Shown in pieces: positions 8,675-17,838 of a stretch of 64,000 nt of DNA (positions within the stretch are counted from its first letter, which is position 1; each line of letters opens with the position of its first letter). The DNA is from Bacteroidia bacterium. GTDB lineage: Bacteria; Bacteroidota; Bacteroidia; Chitinophagales; UBA2359. Location of the stretch: assembly GCA_030427245.1 (NCBI GenBank), contig JAUHXA010000001.1, positions 1 through 64,000 on the forward strand, given 5' to 3'. The position numbers and the translations under genes are program-made. The notes under the pieces are model-generated. The model saw nothing but the letters and a program-made list of their open reading frames with translations. It searched no databases and had not been told where the DNA came from.

Positions 8675-9772
8675 ATGAAAATCTGCATCATTACGAGTCA
8701 GCTCTTGAGTCATGAAAAAATTGGAGGATTTGGAAGCATGTCCAAACAACTTGCCGTTGCACTGCAGGAAGAAGGACATGAAGTAGTCGTGTTGATGCCC
8801 AAACGCAAATCGTTTCATAAAACTTCACAACTTCCAGAAGCCATTTCGATTATTGAAGTTGAGAAAACCCAAATTTGGAAGCTTCACATTTACAAATCCA
8901 TTGACGCGGATATTTACCACAGTCAAAATCAAACCATAATCAGCAGTTTTGCACAAATTGCAGAACCCAACAAAAAGCACATCGTTACCTGTCGAGATCC
9001 TCGAAATTTTAAAGACTGGAAAAATGAATTTATTCATGCAACTTGGCGGAGACGCTTCAAAATCCCTTTGAACTACTTGACCGAAGAAAGCAAATTAGCC
9101 TATTGGGCAGTGCAAAAAGCAGATGCAGTGGGTGTACCTGCAAAATTCCTCATCCCAAAGGTCAAAAAAATGTATGCGCTACAAAAAGAGGCTGTTTTCT
9201 TGCCCAATATTGAAGACATTCCGTCCATTCCTCCTCCAAAAAGTCCTACTATCACGGTACTTTGGGTAGGTAGAATGGCAAAGCGTAAATACCCTGAACA
9301 TTTTATTGAGTTAGCTGCCGATTTTCCTCAGGTTCAGTTTCAATTATTGGGAAAAGCAGAAGAAGAAAAACGATGGCAATATTTGAACCAATTGGCTTCA
9401 AAATATCCCAATGTGGAGATGTTGGGATACAAAGACAAATTCAAAGACATTGATTTTTTTGATTACTTCAACAAAGCCCAAATACTAATCAATACTTCCA
9501 CACGTGAAGGTTTGCCATTGACTTTTATTGAAGCTGCTGCAAGAGGGTGTGCAATTTTGAGTGCGTCCAATCCCGACAGTTTTGCCTCCAATTATGGTTA
9601 TTGGGCAAAGGATAGGGATTTTAAAAAAGGACTTCAATCCCTACTGGAAAATGAAGATTGGCGGAAAAAAGGTGAATTGGCACATTCCTATGCCTATCAG
9701 CACTATCGAAAAGAAATAGCTGTTCGGAAGCACTTAGAAATCTATCATCACTTGATGAATTCTATGGAGTAA
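8675..9772 (+). CDS. Glycosyltransferase family 4
   Basis: 365 residues with the GT-B two-domain layout. The N-terminal half starts with a Rossmann strand and glycine loop (SHEKIGGFG) that binds the acceptor side. The C-terminal half has VGRMAKRKYPEHF and the nucleotide-sugar-binding STREGLPLTFIEAAA motif containing the conserved E-x7-E. No signal peptide or membrane segment, so it should act on the cytoplasmic face. Substrate cannot be read from sequence. It is one of two GT4 genes in this region, not close copies of each other. Confidence 0.88.
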   Translation: MKICIITSQLLSHEKIGGFGSMSKQLAVALQEEGHEVVVLMPKRKSFHKTSQLPEAISIIEVEKTQIWKLHIYKSIDADIYHSQNQTIISSFAQIAEPNKKHIVTCRDPRNFKDWKNEFIHATWRRRFKIPLNYLTEESKLAYWAVQKADAVGVPAKFLIPKVKKMYALQKEAVFLPNIEDIPSIPPPKSPTITVLWVGRMAKRKYPEHFIELAADFPQVQFQLLGKAEEEKRWQYLNQLASKYPNVEMLGYKDKFKDIDFFDYFNKAQILINTSTREGLPLTFIEAAARGCAILSASNPDSFASNYGYWAKDRDFKKGLQSLLENEDWRKKGELAHSYAYQHYRKEIAVRKHLEIYHHLMNSME

Positions 9773-9898
9773 ATTCGTGAATATTAGGCGAACTAAAATG
9801 TTAAATTAGTCATTCGAAAAACCCAAACAAACAATTCGCTTACAAAATATTGTTTGAGTTTCTAATCCCGGAGTTTCAGAACAGTTTTGGAGGTTGCC

Positions 9899-10390
9899 TT
9901 ACTGTTTGTCATTCTCCATATCCTGCACCCACTTCAATAGGGTATTGTGGTAATTTTTGACTACTTCATCCACTTTTTGTTTGTTCGGCTCTCCCCAAAT
10001 GATTTTATTTTGAAGACTATCTCCCACTTCAATGGCAATGAACCAACTCATGTTTCCTGGATGATTGAAAACAAGCTCTTTCAGCTTCAAACTATCCAAA
10101 CCCTCGTGTACTTGCTTCAATTGCTCAATACTCAGTTTACCCATAAGGGTAGTATCCATTTTTGCAGTTGGCATCCCGTAGGTTTTGGTCAATTGTCCAT
10201 TGCCTTCAATGATGTATTGAGTCGTTGCGCCTGTAATGCCGCCACCATGACCAATCACCACCGTTTCGGCATATTCAGTTGATTTCACATCATCCATTTT
10301 TTCGATTACCTTGCTTTGTTTATTATTGCAGCCCATCCAAAAGCTCAACAAAAAACAAATACTCCCAAATTGATAAAAAAGTGCTTTCAT
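9899..10390 (-). CDS. Hypothetical lipoprotein
   Basis: 163 residues. A hydrophobic start and a lipobox-like LSFWMGC with Cys20 followed by NNK suggest a lipoprotein anchored at the cell envelope. The rest (VVIGHGGGITG, a long central strand-rich region and a C-terminal helix) is reminiscent of small Bacteroidota lipoproteins without assigned function. I do not recognise a family. It stands alone, facing away from the DUF4230 gene with a 120-bp divergent region. Confidence 0.7.
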   Translation of the reverse strand: MKALFYQFGSICFLLSFWMGCNNKQSKVIEKMDDVKSTEYAETVVIGHGGGITGATTQYIIEGNGQLTKTYGMPTAKMDTTLMGKLSIEQLKQVHEGLDSLKLKELVFNHPGNMSWFIAIEVGDSLQNKIIWGEPNKQKVDEVVKNYHNTLLKWVQDMENDKQ

Positions 10391-10446
10391 AGGATTTTTT
10401 TGCGATTGATTAAAATATGATGCAGCAATTTAGACAAAATATAGAT

Positions 10447-10477
10447 TTTGAAAAAATTTTGATTTAGACTACCTTTA
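10447..10477 (+). promoter_or_regulatory. Candidate promoter of the DUF4230 gene
   Basis: TTTG (10447-10450), 19 bases, then TACCTTTA (10470-10477): close to the phylum consensus TTTG-N19-TAnnTTTG, 33 bases before the start codon. Confidence 0.55.
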
Positions 10478-10510
10478 AGAGTAAGAAAAAATAAATACAA
10501 TTCCCATATT

Positions 10511-11158
10511 ATGGCAAAATTCTTAGGCACATTACTTGCAATTATTATAGGTGTACTCATTGGCGGATATTTTATGCACCAAATGACTGATATAAATTTG
10601 AAACCCGAAATTCACTCGGAAGAAGAATCGCAGGTCATTTTGGAAAAAATCAAAAAGGTATTCAAAATTGTGGTAGTAGAAGGCGAATTTGCAGATGTAT
10701 TTCGCTACCAAGATTTTTATGGTTGGGACTTACCAGGCTTTCGGAAGACGGCTATTTTGAAGGTAAAAGCCAAAGTATCGGTGGGTTATGACCTCGAACA
10801 GCTTAAAATAAAATTTGACCACACGAATAGAATTATCTATATCGAAAATCTGCCCGAACCCGAAATCATAGCGATTGACCCAGATATCAGTTATTTTGAT
10901 TTAGACGATGGCATCTTCAATACTTTCGACGAAAAAACCCTCACCAAACTCAACAAAACGGCTAAAGACACCATTCGCAGCACTGCCCTCAAAAGCAGCC
11001 TCATTCCGGCTGCTCGTTCACAAGCCATCGAAATGCTAGACATGATTACGGGTGTAGCAAGAGAAAGCGGCTGGAAGGTAGAAATGGGAACACCCGAAGT
11101 TCCGATTGACGATCCTACCAAAGAACCTGAAAATGAGAGAAGGATTCCTGTGAATTAA
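10511..11158 (+). CDS. DUF4230 domain protein
   Basis: 215 residues. One N-terminal membrane segment (about residues 4-22) anchors the protein, with the rest probably in the periplasm. The body matches the DUF4230 pattern: an early strand (FKIVVVEGEF), a hydrophobic KAILKVKAKVSVGYDL-like block and a late helical AARSQAIEMLDMI stretch followed by VEMGTPEV. The family is widespread, of unknown function, and distantly like band-7-type membrane proteins. The tail is polar and Pro/Glu-rich. Confidence 0.82.
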   Translation: MAKFLGTLLAIIIGVLIGGYFMHQMTDINLKPEIHSEEESQVILEKIKKVFKIVVVEGEFADVFRYQDFYGWDLPGFRKTAILKVKAKVSVGYDLEQLKIKFDHTNRIIYIENLPEPEIIAIDPDISYFDLDDGIFNTFDEKTLTKLNKTAKDTIRSTALKSSLIPAARSQAIEMLDMITGVARESGWKVEMGTPEVPIDDPTKEPENERRIPVN

Positions 11159-11190
11159 AATAGCATTTTTTTAAATGGCAGTCTCATTTT

Positions 11191-11661
11191 TCACTCGTTT
11201 GGATTGAATGATTCAATCGCTTTTCCATCAAAATCACAAATCCATTCTTCTTTGAAAAACTCCACCCCAAAGGTTTTGTAAAACTCAATAGCGGGCGTAT
11301 TCCAATTCGAAACCAACCAACGTACTTTTTTACAATTCTGTCTTTGGGCTACTGCAAAAAGAGCCTTCAATAAGCGAGAACCTATTTTTTGACCTCTGTA
11401 AGATTCTTTTACATACAAGTCGTCTAAGTAAATGGATTTGCCGACCCATGTATGATACACAAAGGAATAGACCGCTATTCCGATGATTTCTTTCGTTTCA
11501 TTTTCTGCCACCAAACACTCAAAATATTGCTGTTCTGCTTTCATCAGTTCCAAAGTGTTGAGCATTTTTTCGGGCTTTCCTTGAAAAACGGCTAATCCCT
11601 TGATCAGTTCGATTATCTCAATAAAGTCCTGCTCGATAGCTTGTCGGATGTTGGTATTCAT
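11191..11661 (-). CDS. GNAT N-acetyltransferase, diamine (SSAT)-like
   Basis: 156 residues. The acetyl-CoA binding signature is VKESYRGQKIGSRLL, preceded by the IYLDDLYV strand, and the C-terminal NTPAIEFYKTFG helix is typical. The overall pattern (IRQAIEQDFIEIIELIKGLA, YHTWVGKSIYLDD, WLVSNWN) is that of spermidine/spermine or thialysine acetyltransferases of about 160 residues, so a small amine or amino acid is the likely substrate. It converges on the DUF4230 gene, 32 bp apart. Confidence 0.88.
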   Translation of the reverse strand: MNTNIRQAIEQDFIEIIELIKGLAVFQGKPEKMLNTLELMKAEQQYFECLVAENETKEIIGIAVYSFVYHTWVGKSIYLDDLYVKESYRGQKIGSRLLKALFAVAQRQNCKKVRWLVSNWNTPAIEFYKTFGVEFFKEEWICDFDGKAIESFNPNE

Positions 11662-11718
11662 GTTGTTTTTTCAGAATGATAATTTAAGAGAAGAATGTTT
11701 CAGGTGCTGCAATAAACA

Positions 11719-11757
11719 AAAAATCCCCCAAAAAACCTTTGGGTTTATTGGGGAATC
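11719..11757 (-). terminator. Intrinsic terminator for the exported protein gene
   Basis: Read on the minus strand, ATTCCCCAATAAACC pairs with GGTTTTTTGGGGGAT and is followed by TTTTTTG. The stem has few mismatches and lies about 27 bp after the stop at 11784. Confidence 0.7.
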
Positions 11758-11783
11758 TGTTTGTAATTCAAGTTCATTTTGCA

Positions 11784-12473
11784 TTATTCTGGCATGCAAC
11801 AATTGTAATCAATTATTTCGCCACGAGTTCTGACTGTTGCACTTTCTACATAAAAAGTAGCTCCAGGAGTAGTCGTGTAAATGATGATTTCGTTTGCAGG
11901 AGACACAGCATTTGTCACCATGATTCGTTCCCATCTGCCTGTGTTTTCGACCACCATACTCACATGTGTATTGCCGCCATCGCCAATGCCTACACCTACT
12001 TTACCGCTCTCTACCAAAATCCATACACAGGCTTCGACGACCTCTGGCCCTTCGTGGTGTTTTCCGAAAACTTGCACCAGCCCATTGCCTGCCCCACTGG
12101 TGGTGACTTTGATCATTTTGCTGCGTTTGTTCAGTGTTGAAGGCTGGAGTTCTGTGGTAATATTGCCATAGGTATTTGTCCAAACAGTCCAATGTCTTGC
12201 GGCAGAATACCATCCTTTACTACCACCTTTGATATTGGATGCAGTGGTAAGGGAAGTCCGTTCTCCATAATCCCCTACTTCATTGAAACTGCTGTTTTTC
12301 AATAAGTTTCGGGTATTGTTCGGCTCTATTTTTTCTATAGTCCCATATCGAGAAGCCCCTCTTTCGATAGTGGGCTGAGTGCTGGGCTGAAATATTTGAG
12401 CAGAAACAGGTAAACTGCTGCCTATAAGTAAGGTACAAGCAAAAAAGAAGAGATGTTTTTTGAAGTTTTTCAT
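11784..12473 (-). CDS. Exported protein with a probable carbohydrate-binding-like beta-sandwich
   Basis: 229 residues with a clear signal peptide ending at VSAQ (about residue 26). After a short linker, NLLKNSSFNEVG opens a region whose spacing (new start with N-S-F, central Trp residues, a VEACVWILVESG strand, late TFYVESATVR strand) recalls CenC-type (CBM4/9) jelly-roll domains that bind polysaccharide. The two Cys near the end may form a disulfide. No T9SS domain is visible. Family assignment is inferred from layout only. Confidence 0.6.
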   Translation of the reverse strand: MKNFKKHLFFFACTLLIGSSLPVSAQIFQPSTQPTIERGASRYGTIEKIEPNNTRNLLKNSSFNEVGDYGERTSLTTASNIKGGSKGWYSAARHWTVWTNTYGNITTELQPSTLNKRSKMIKVTTSGAGNGLVQVFGKHHEGPEVVEACVWILVESGKVGVGIGDGGNTHVSMVVENTGRWERIMVTNAVSPANEIIIYTTTPGATFYVESATVRTRGEIIDYNCCMPE

Positions 12474-12571
12474 TGCTAAGAGGTTTTAAACGTGTTTAGA
12501 AAATGCTCATTTCACTGTTTAATACCACTTAACTGCAATAGGTATGCAATGGCGTTGTTTTTTTGCTTTTT

Positions 12572-13006
12572 CTATGCTTCTTTTTTATCGGGCATCAAAT
12601 CAATCAAATTTTCGATAAACGGTTGATGTTTGATAATTTCCGCTAAATCCATTGAAGGACGAATCGCATTCGGTTTTTTTGTTTCCGTTTTTGGCTTTGA
12701 AGGTACAGCAACTTCTATCTTCAACACTGTAAAACGATGAGACATGACTTGAAAACAATTGTCTTCCTTCAATTCGCATTGTTTGATGGATTGGGTATCT
12801 ATCCAAGTACCATTTGTACTACTATCTGTCAAAAGTGGTTTTTCACCTTCAAAGGTAATCATTGCATGGCGACGAGAAACGCCTCTGTCTGCCAGTATGA
12901 TGTCATTGCTTGGGCTACGTCCGATACTAATAGGTTTGTCTAAATCAAAAGTTTGAGTGTGGATTTGCTGCGTATGGAGCTTCCTCCAAGTTAATGTTAT
13001 TCGCAT
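12572..13006 (-). CDS. FHA-domain protein
   Basis: 144 residues. The forkhead-associated fold, a phosphothreonine-binding module, occupies residues about 3-92: GRSPSNDI (GR at 29-30), SRRHAMI (44-50) and the STNGTWI turn with Asn65-Gly66 carry the phosphate-contacting residues. The C-terminal 50 residues form a Lys/Pro-rich linker and a short acidic helix. No kinase or phosphatase is adjacent, so its partner is unknown. It is about 100 bp upstream of the exported-protein gene on the same strand. Confidence 0.88.
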   Translation of the reverse strand: MRITLTWRKLHTQQIHTQTFDLDKPISIGRSPSNDIILADRGVSRRHAMITFEGEKPLLTDSSTNGTWIDTQSIKQCELKEDNCFQVMSHRFTVLKIEVAVPSKPKTETKKPNAIRPSMDLAEIIKHQPFIENLIDLMPDKKEA

Positions 13007-13116
13007 GGCTTGGCTTGATTTGTTCAGTGAAAAATAGACAGAATGGGGGAAAGGCTGTTTTACTATAAATCAAAATTGGTGCCATAATTTGATTGTTACA
13101 TGCAATAATACTAAAT

Positions 13117-13317
13117 TCATAAACCCATTTTTACTGGCCTTGTATGGACCCAATACTCTCTAATAATTACTTTGATAGGTCCTTTTCTAAAAACTATTCC
13201 GCTACAAATAGTCTCTTCAATTACATCTTTCATTATCTTTAGGTAGTAATAAGAGTGGTATAAAAAAGCAAATAGATTCAATGCAATGACAGTTATAATT
13301 TTACCCTCAAAAACCAT
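13117..13317 (-). CDS. Doubtful small ORF, possible membrane peptide
   Basis: 66 codons in the 333-bp gap between the FHA gene and a glycosyltransferase. The N-terminal third is hydrophobic (VIALNLFAFLYHSYYYL), the rest basic. No family is recognised and no ribosome-binding site or promoter decides for it. It may be chance; apart from it I see nothing in the gap. Confidence 0.22.
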   Translation of the reverse strand: MVFEGKIITVIALNLFAFLYHSYYYLKIMKDVIEETICSGIVFRKGPIKVIIREYWVHTRPVKMGL

Positions 13318-13339
13318 GAATCACTAATCTTTAAAGCAC

Positions 13340-14449
13340 ATGAAAATATTATACCTCAATTACGAATTTCCCCCAATTGGTGGTGGCGCGAGTCCTGTAA
13401 GCTACGAAATTGCCAAAAATTATGTGGCTTTAGGCCATGAAGTAAGCGTGATTACAATGTGTTTCGAAGGCTTACCTCTTTTTGAAGCCAAGAATGGTAT
13501 GCAAATTTATCGGGTCAAATGCCTAAGGAGAAAAGCCAGCATTTGTCAACCGTATGAACAAGCCAGTTATTTATTAAGTGCGATGTTTTTTCTAAGACGA
13601 CACTTAAAACAACATAAATATGAGATTTGTCACTGTCACTTTCTGCTTCCTACAGGTATATTGGCCTATTGGCTAAAAAAGAAGTATCAAATTTCTTATA
13701 TTATCACCATACATGGAAGTGATGTGCCAAGGTATAATCCTGATCGTTTTCAGTTTTTGCACAAATTTACCCCTCCTTTACTCCGAAAAATAATACATCA
13801 TACGAACTATGTCACCTCAGGATCTTGCTATTTGATAGATTTATTGCAGAAAACCATACCCAATATTAAAGATAAACTTGTGTTGATTCCCAATGGCATT
13901 GATCCTAATTTCTATTTGCCAATGGACAAAAAACCTATTATTTTTTCAAGTGGACGATTACTAGAACGCAAAGGTTTTCAGTACCTTATCCAAGCAGTTG
14001 AAGAAAGTAATATGGGTTTTGAAGTACACATTGCAGGAGATGGCCCCATGATGCAAACACTGAATAAACTGGCTCAAAAATCTAAAACTAAAGTAGTATT
14101 CCATGGATGGTTGGATAATACTTCCAAAAAATACAGACAACTTTTGGGCGAAGCTTCTATATTTACCCTCGTTTCGGCTAAAGAAAATGCCAGTATTTCA
14201 CTTTTAGAAGCCATGTCAGCCGCTTGTGTAGTGATTACTTCTAATATTTCGGGTTGTCCCGAAACAGTCGGTAAGTCAGGATTAACAATTTCCCCTAAGA
14301 ACTCACTATTACTGAAAAAAACCTTAAAAGATTTGATTGACAACCCTTCAAAAATTAGGCAGTTGAGCACTTCTGCACGCTGCAAAGTGGTAGAAGAGTA
14401 TAGTTGGTTGAACATCACCAAAAAATACGAAGAGTTGCTCTCCTGTTAG
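13340..14449 (+). CDS. Glycosyltransferase family 4
   Basis: 369 residues, GT-B fold. The start ILYLNYEFPPIGGGAS is the typical first strand and glycine-rich loop, ITIHGSDVPRYNP is the family's HGSD-like acceptor-side motif, and SGRLLERKGFQYLI opens the C-terminal domain. The donor-binding motif is AKENASISLLEAMSA with the two Glu. It is 14 bp ahead of the flippase gene and clearly shares its transcript, so it likely builds the lipid-linked oligosaccharide that the flippase exports. Confidence 0.9.
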   Translation: MKILYLNYEFPPIGGGASPVSYEIAKNYVALGHEVSVITMCFEGLPLFEAKNGMQIYRVKCLRRKASICQPYEQASYLLSAMFFLRRHLKQHKYEICHCHFLLPTGILAYWLKKKYQISYIITIHGSDVPRYNPDRFQFLHKFTPPLLRKIIHHTNYVTSGSCYLIDLLQKTIPNIKDKLVLIPNGIDPNFYLPMDKKPIIFSSGRLLERKGFQYLIQAVEESNMGFEVHIAGDGPMMQTLNKLAQKSKTKVVFHGWLDNTSKKYRQLLGEASIFTLVSAKENASISLLEAMSAACVVITSNISGCPETVGKSGLTISPKNSLLLKKTLKDLIDNPSKIRQLSTSARCKVVEEYSWLNITKKYEELLSC

Positions 14450-14463
14450 TAGTTTAATTTTCT

Positions 14464-15813
14464 ATGAAATCAGCCTTTGAAAGAGATACTCTCTACACTA
14501 TTTTGGTAAAAATACCCACTACAATTTGTGTATTGATATACATGATATTGCTTACTCGGTTATTAGGGCCAGAAGGAAATGGAGTTTATACACTCATCAT
14601 TACGAATATTCAGATTGCCTCTCTACTCTTGAGTTTTGGCTCTAAATCAAGTACTACTTTTTTCTCAGCCAAAAAAAAATTACCTATTGATAAAATATTG
14701 GGTTTAACCATCCTTTTTTTAGGCATCGCAATCAGCCTTATGAGTTTGCTTCTACTTTTGACTCACCTCAATATAGCCCACCTTCGCTCTGTTTTCTTAC
14801 CGTCCCGTTATACAGAAACTTTTTTCTTCGTGTTCATTTTATTTATGTTCCTCTTTAAAAATCTGTTTAGAGTCTATCACTCTTTATTTACTGGGCTTAC
14901 TCATTTCAAGGAGCTCAATGCCTATCACTTAATTAGTCATTTGGTGCAAGTAGTTGTTATTGGAGGTCTTTACTTTTATTGTCAATACTCTGAATTTCAA
15001 TGTTCCATGTCAGTCGTTTTTTTATGGATTCTTCTCATTGAATTTCTCAATTCTGGGATATTTACTTTCCTGTTCTTTAAAAAAATACCTTTTAGGGTAA
15101 ACTATCAAATATCTATTCAAGAAGACTTGATTCCTTTTTTGAAGTATGGAATAAAAGGATACGGCTATAACCTTGGAGAATACATAAACAAAAGATTAGA
15201 TGTCTGGCTAATAGAAATCTATAAGGGAACTGCGGTATTAGGGCAGTATGGATTAGCTACTCAAGTAAGCAATTTCGTATTGGAGCTTATTCGGCCCATC
15301 AATGTTGTCTTGTTTCCTTACCTAACCAAAATGGAGAAAGAGAAAGGGGCCGTTCTGTTTTGTAAAATTTTCAGAGTCTATGTTATTTTTTATCTATTTT
15401 TCGCTGCATCTGTGTGGCTTACGGCAGACAAAGTAATTCCTTTTGTATTTGGAGTTGCCTTTTTAGATTCTATTTTTCCGATGAAATTATTGGTCATTGC
15501 CGTTGTTTTTGCGGGGACTCGCAATATTTTAAGTATATACAATAAGGCTTATGAGCGTCAAAGATTTAGTCTCATTGGCACTTATTTAGGCTTGATAGCC
15601 ACCATCATTTTAGGGTTTTGGTGGGTTCCTCTTTATGGTATTATTGGAGCAGCCTATGTATCTCTTGTCGCTTACGGAATGACTGCTCTTTTTATGTTTG
15701 TTACCCTTTTACCTCATTTGAAACAACCTCTATATCTGCTTTTTATCCCGCAAAAAAGCGATTGGATATGGCTAAAAATGAACATCCAACAACTAATGAA
15801 AAAGAATATCTAG
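14464..15813 (+). CDS. Wzx-type oligosaccharide flippase (MOP superfamily)
   Basis: 449 residues with 12-14 hydrophobic segments. The opening LVKIPTTICVLIYMILLTRLLGPEGNGVYTL and YIFK-type basic loops match polysaccharide biosynthesis proteins of the MOP/PST group, where the R-x-LGPEGxGxY motif is characteristic. It would turn undecaprenyl-linked oligosaccharide across the inner membrane. Its position right after a GT4 gene supports this. It converges on the GT39-like gene, only 10 bp apart. Confidence 0.88.
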   Translation: MKSAFERDTLYTILVKIPTTICVLIYMILLTRLLGPEGNGVYTLIITNIQIASLLLSFGSKSSTTFFSAKKKLPIDKILGLTILFLGIAISLMSLLLLLTHLNIAHLRSVFLPSRYTETFFFVFILFMFLFKNLFRVYHSLFTGLTHFKELNAYHLISHLVQVVVIGGLYFYCQYSEFQCSMSVVFLWILLIEFLNSGIFTFLFFKKIPFRVNYQISIQEDLIPFLKYGIKGYGYNLGEYINKRLDVWLIEIYKGTAVLGQYGLATQVSNFVLELIRPINVVLFPYLTKMEKEKGAVLFCKIFRVYVIFYLFFAASVWLTADKVIPFVFGVAFLDSIFPMKLLVIAVVFAGTRNILSIYNKAYERQRFSLIGTYLGLIATIILGFWWVPLYGIIGAAYVSLVAYGMTALFMFVTLLPHLKQPLYLLFIPQKSDWIWLKMNIQQLMKKNI

Positions 15814-15823
15814 CTTAATTTGT

Positions 15824-17647
15824 TTACCTGCAATAATAGACCTCTACTTTGGTATTATCCATTCCATATCCGTTGTATTTAGCACAGTTTTGTACGATGT
15901 GCTCATGGATGCTCGTAGGGAGGTGATACCCTTTATGTGTAGCCCATACGACCCAAGCTCCTCCTTCAAATTTGCTTACATCTCTTTGAAATTGTTCTAA
16001 ACTATATTGTTTCTTATTAGGCATGTCAATTTTTTGAATTATTTTGCCCATTCCTTTCATATACATTGCATCAAAATAAAGAGAAATGATTCCCTGTGTA
16101 TCGGGATTTATATTCTTACGTATAGTGGCATAAGCCTCAGCAGAAAATTGTGCTTCAGGATGTTTTCGATAAATGTGCTCATAATTATCCGCAAACTCAG
16201 AAATACTCAGCATTACAATCATCATTGGAAGCAGTAGCTGAAGCCGCTTTGAAGTAAACAAGCAATTTACCTTCATTAAAATACCAATACTCAGCATGTA
16301 AGCAAATGGAAGGATATGAATGACATAGCGATAATGAGCAAAATAGTTAATGCTGTAAACATATAATACTATAGTGACGATCAATATACCATATAGAGCA
16401 ACCGTTCTTGTTTGATTTTTCCCCAATACTATTAACAACCCTCCAATCAACAATATACCTATTGAAGTATATTCTGGAAAAGGAAAACCCAACAAATATT
16501 CTAAGTAAATATCTTGATAAACTTCAAAAAAGTTAAACGTCCTCCCTATTCCTTCTTTCTTGAGAAAAAGACTAAAAAGTAAAATCATTCCCAAAAAAAA
16601 TACTCCCACTGTCGCTAAAGGCAAAAGCAGTCTTTTTTGTTTTTTTACAACAAGTAAATACATGAATAAAGGAAAAATAATGGGAAAAATAATTAAAGAA
16701 AGTATATGTATTTTAATACAAAAAAAAATAATTATACACAGACCTATCACTAAGCTCCAATTATAATTAAAGTATTGTCTTAGCCATTGATGTTTTTTGT
16801 ATAAAGTTTTTGGAACATATTTTTTGGTCGTTAATACTTGATAAAATGTATAAAAAAGAACTGCAAAAAGGGGAATTAACACGGCGTACATTCGTACTCT
16901 TCGGAAATAGAAAATGAAGTAGGGTTGTAGGATGCACACAAATGTCACTACAATGGCAGCTTGTCGGCTTTGTAAGAAGAAAGAGGAAATACCATATATA
17001 ATCGGAATAAACAAGACACCAAAGACAACCGAAACCAATCGTGTACTCCACTCAGACAGTCCTAAAAATTTAATGCTTTGTGCGACCATCCAAGTGTGAG
17101 GCCATGCACGGGAATACTTTTCACTTCCTGGTTGATTCATCCAAAAATCCCAGTGATTGTAACTTCCTGTTTCTAAATATCCCTTTGCTGCTCTCACCAC
17201 CAAAGGTTCATCTGGGAGCCAATCATAGTAAGCCAAATCATAAAGGTATATTGCTGCCCCTAACAGACACAATCCCATCAGTATAAGTTTGTACCGCATG
17301 GGTTCGGCTTGCCATTTTTGGGCTAAAAAACCAAGTATAGGAACCCTATATAAAGTAGGATGTATGTTGGCGAACTGCTTTTTCGCTTCTTTAATATTTC
17401 TTTGCTGGATTCTCCAAGTCTGGCGCTCTATTTTTCGAAAACGCACTTGATTGTAATATACAAACAAACATCCCGATATGCTTATCGCAATTGCCCAATA
17501 GGGCCTTTTTAGGTTAGTAAAAGGTTGGGCTATCTCAAATTGGTTTAATAAAATAAAAATTGCCTGAATCAACAACAACCCCAAAAAACAATATCCCCAA
17601 AGCTGTTTTGACAAGAGTGGGGAAGATGATTTTTTGAGAGGTCGCAT
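15824..17647 (-). CDS. GT39/ArnT-like membrane glycosyltransferase
   Basis: 607 residues with about 11-12 membrane segments starting near residue 10. The first periplasmic loop has YYDWLPDEP, the acidic DE motif of GT-C enzymes (PMT, ArnT) that use polyprenyl-phosphate sugars, then the downstream SRAWPHTW segment. The C-terminal domain is small and soluble. It probably transfers a sugar to a surface acceptor on the periplasmic side. Acceptor and sugar cannot be inferred. It converges with the flippase gene. Confidence 0.82.
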   Translation of the reverse strand: MRPLKKSSSPLLSKQLWGYCFLGLLLIQAIFILLNQFEIAQPFTNLKRPYWAIAISISGCLFVYYNQVRFRKIERQTWRIQQRNIKEAKKQFANIHPTLYRVPILGFLAQKWQAEPMRYKLILMGLCLLGAAIYLYDLAYYDWLPDEPLVVRAAKGYLETGSYNHWDFWMNQPGSEKYSRAWPHTWMVAQSIKFLGLSEWSTRLVSVVFGVLFIPIIYGISSFFLQSRQAAIVVTFVCILQPYFIFYFRRVRMYAVLIPLFAVLFYTFYQVLTTKKYVPKTLYKKHQWLRQYFNYNWSLVIGLCIIIFFCIKIHILSLIIFPIIFPLFMYLLVVKKQKRLLLPLATVGVFFLGMILLFSLFLKKEGIGRTFNFFEVYQDIYLEYLLGFPFPEYTSIGILLIGGLLIVLGKNQTRTVALYGILIVTIVLYVYSINYFAHYRYVIHILPFAYMLSIGILMKVNCLFTSKRLQLLLPMMIVMLSISEFADNYEHIYRKHPEAQFSAEAYATIRKNINPDTQGIISLYFDAMYMKGMGKIIQKIDMPNKKQYSLEQFQRDVSKFEGGAWVVWATHKGYHLPTSIHEHIVQNCAKYNGYGMDNTKVEVYYCR

Positions 17648-17782
17648 AGTATATTTTGGTTTGAGTTGTTCAAATTTTCTATCACTTTTTTGAAAACCAA
17701 AAGGTACAACCTTTTACAATTTTACACAACACAGACTTCCTTGCATCCAAAAATACAAGAATTCTTTTAAGGCAAGTATTCG

Positions 17783-17812
17783 TTTGGGTATCCGATATTT
17801 TCCCTAATTTCG
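17783..17812 (+). promoter_or_regulatory. Candidate promoter of the M3 peptidase gene
   Basis: TTTG (17783-17786), 18 bases, TAATTTCG (17805-17812), one mismatch to TAnnTTTG, 27 bases before the ATG. Confidence 0.5.
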
Positions 17813-17838
17813 CTGTTGAACAAAAAACAAACACGCTT

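Noticed and set aside
13117-13317. Small basic membrane ORF as a true gene
   Set aside because: No promoter, ribosome-binding site or family match; kept only as a low-confidence entry.
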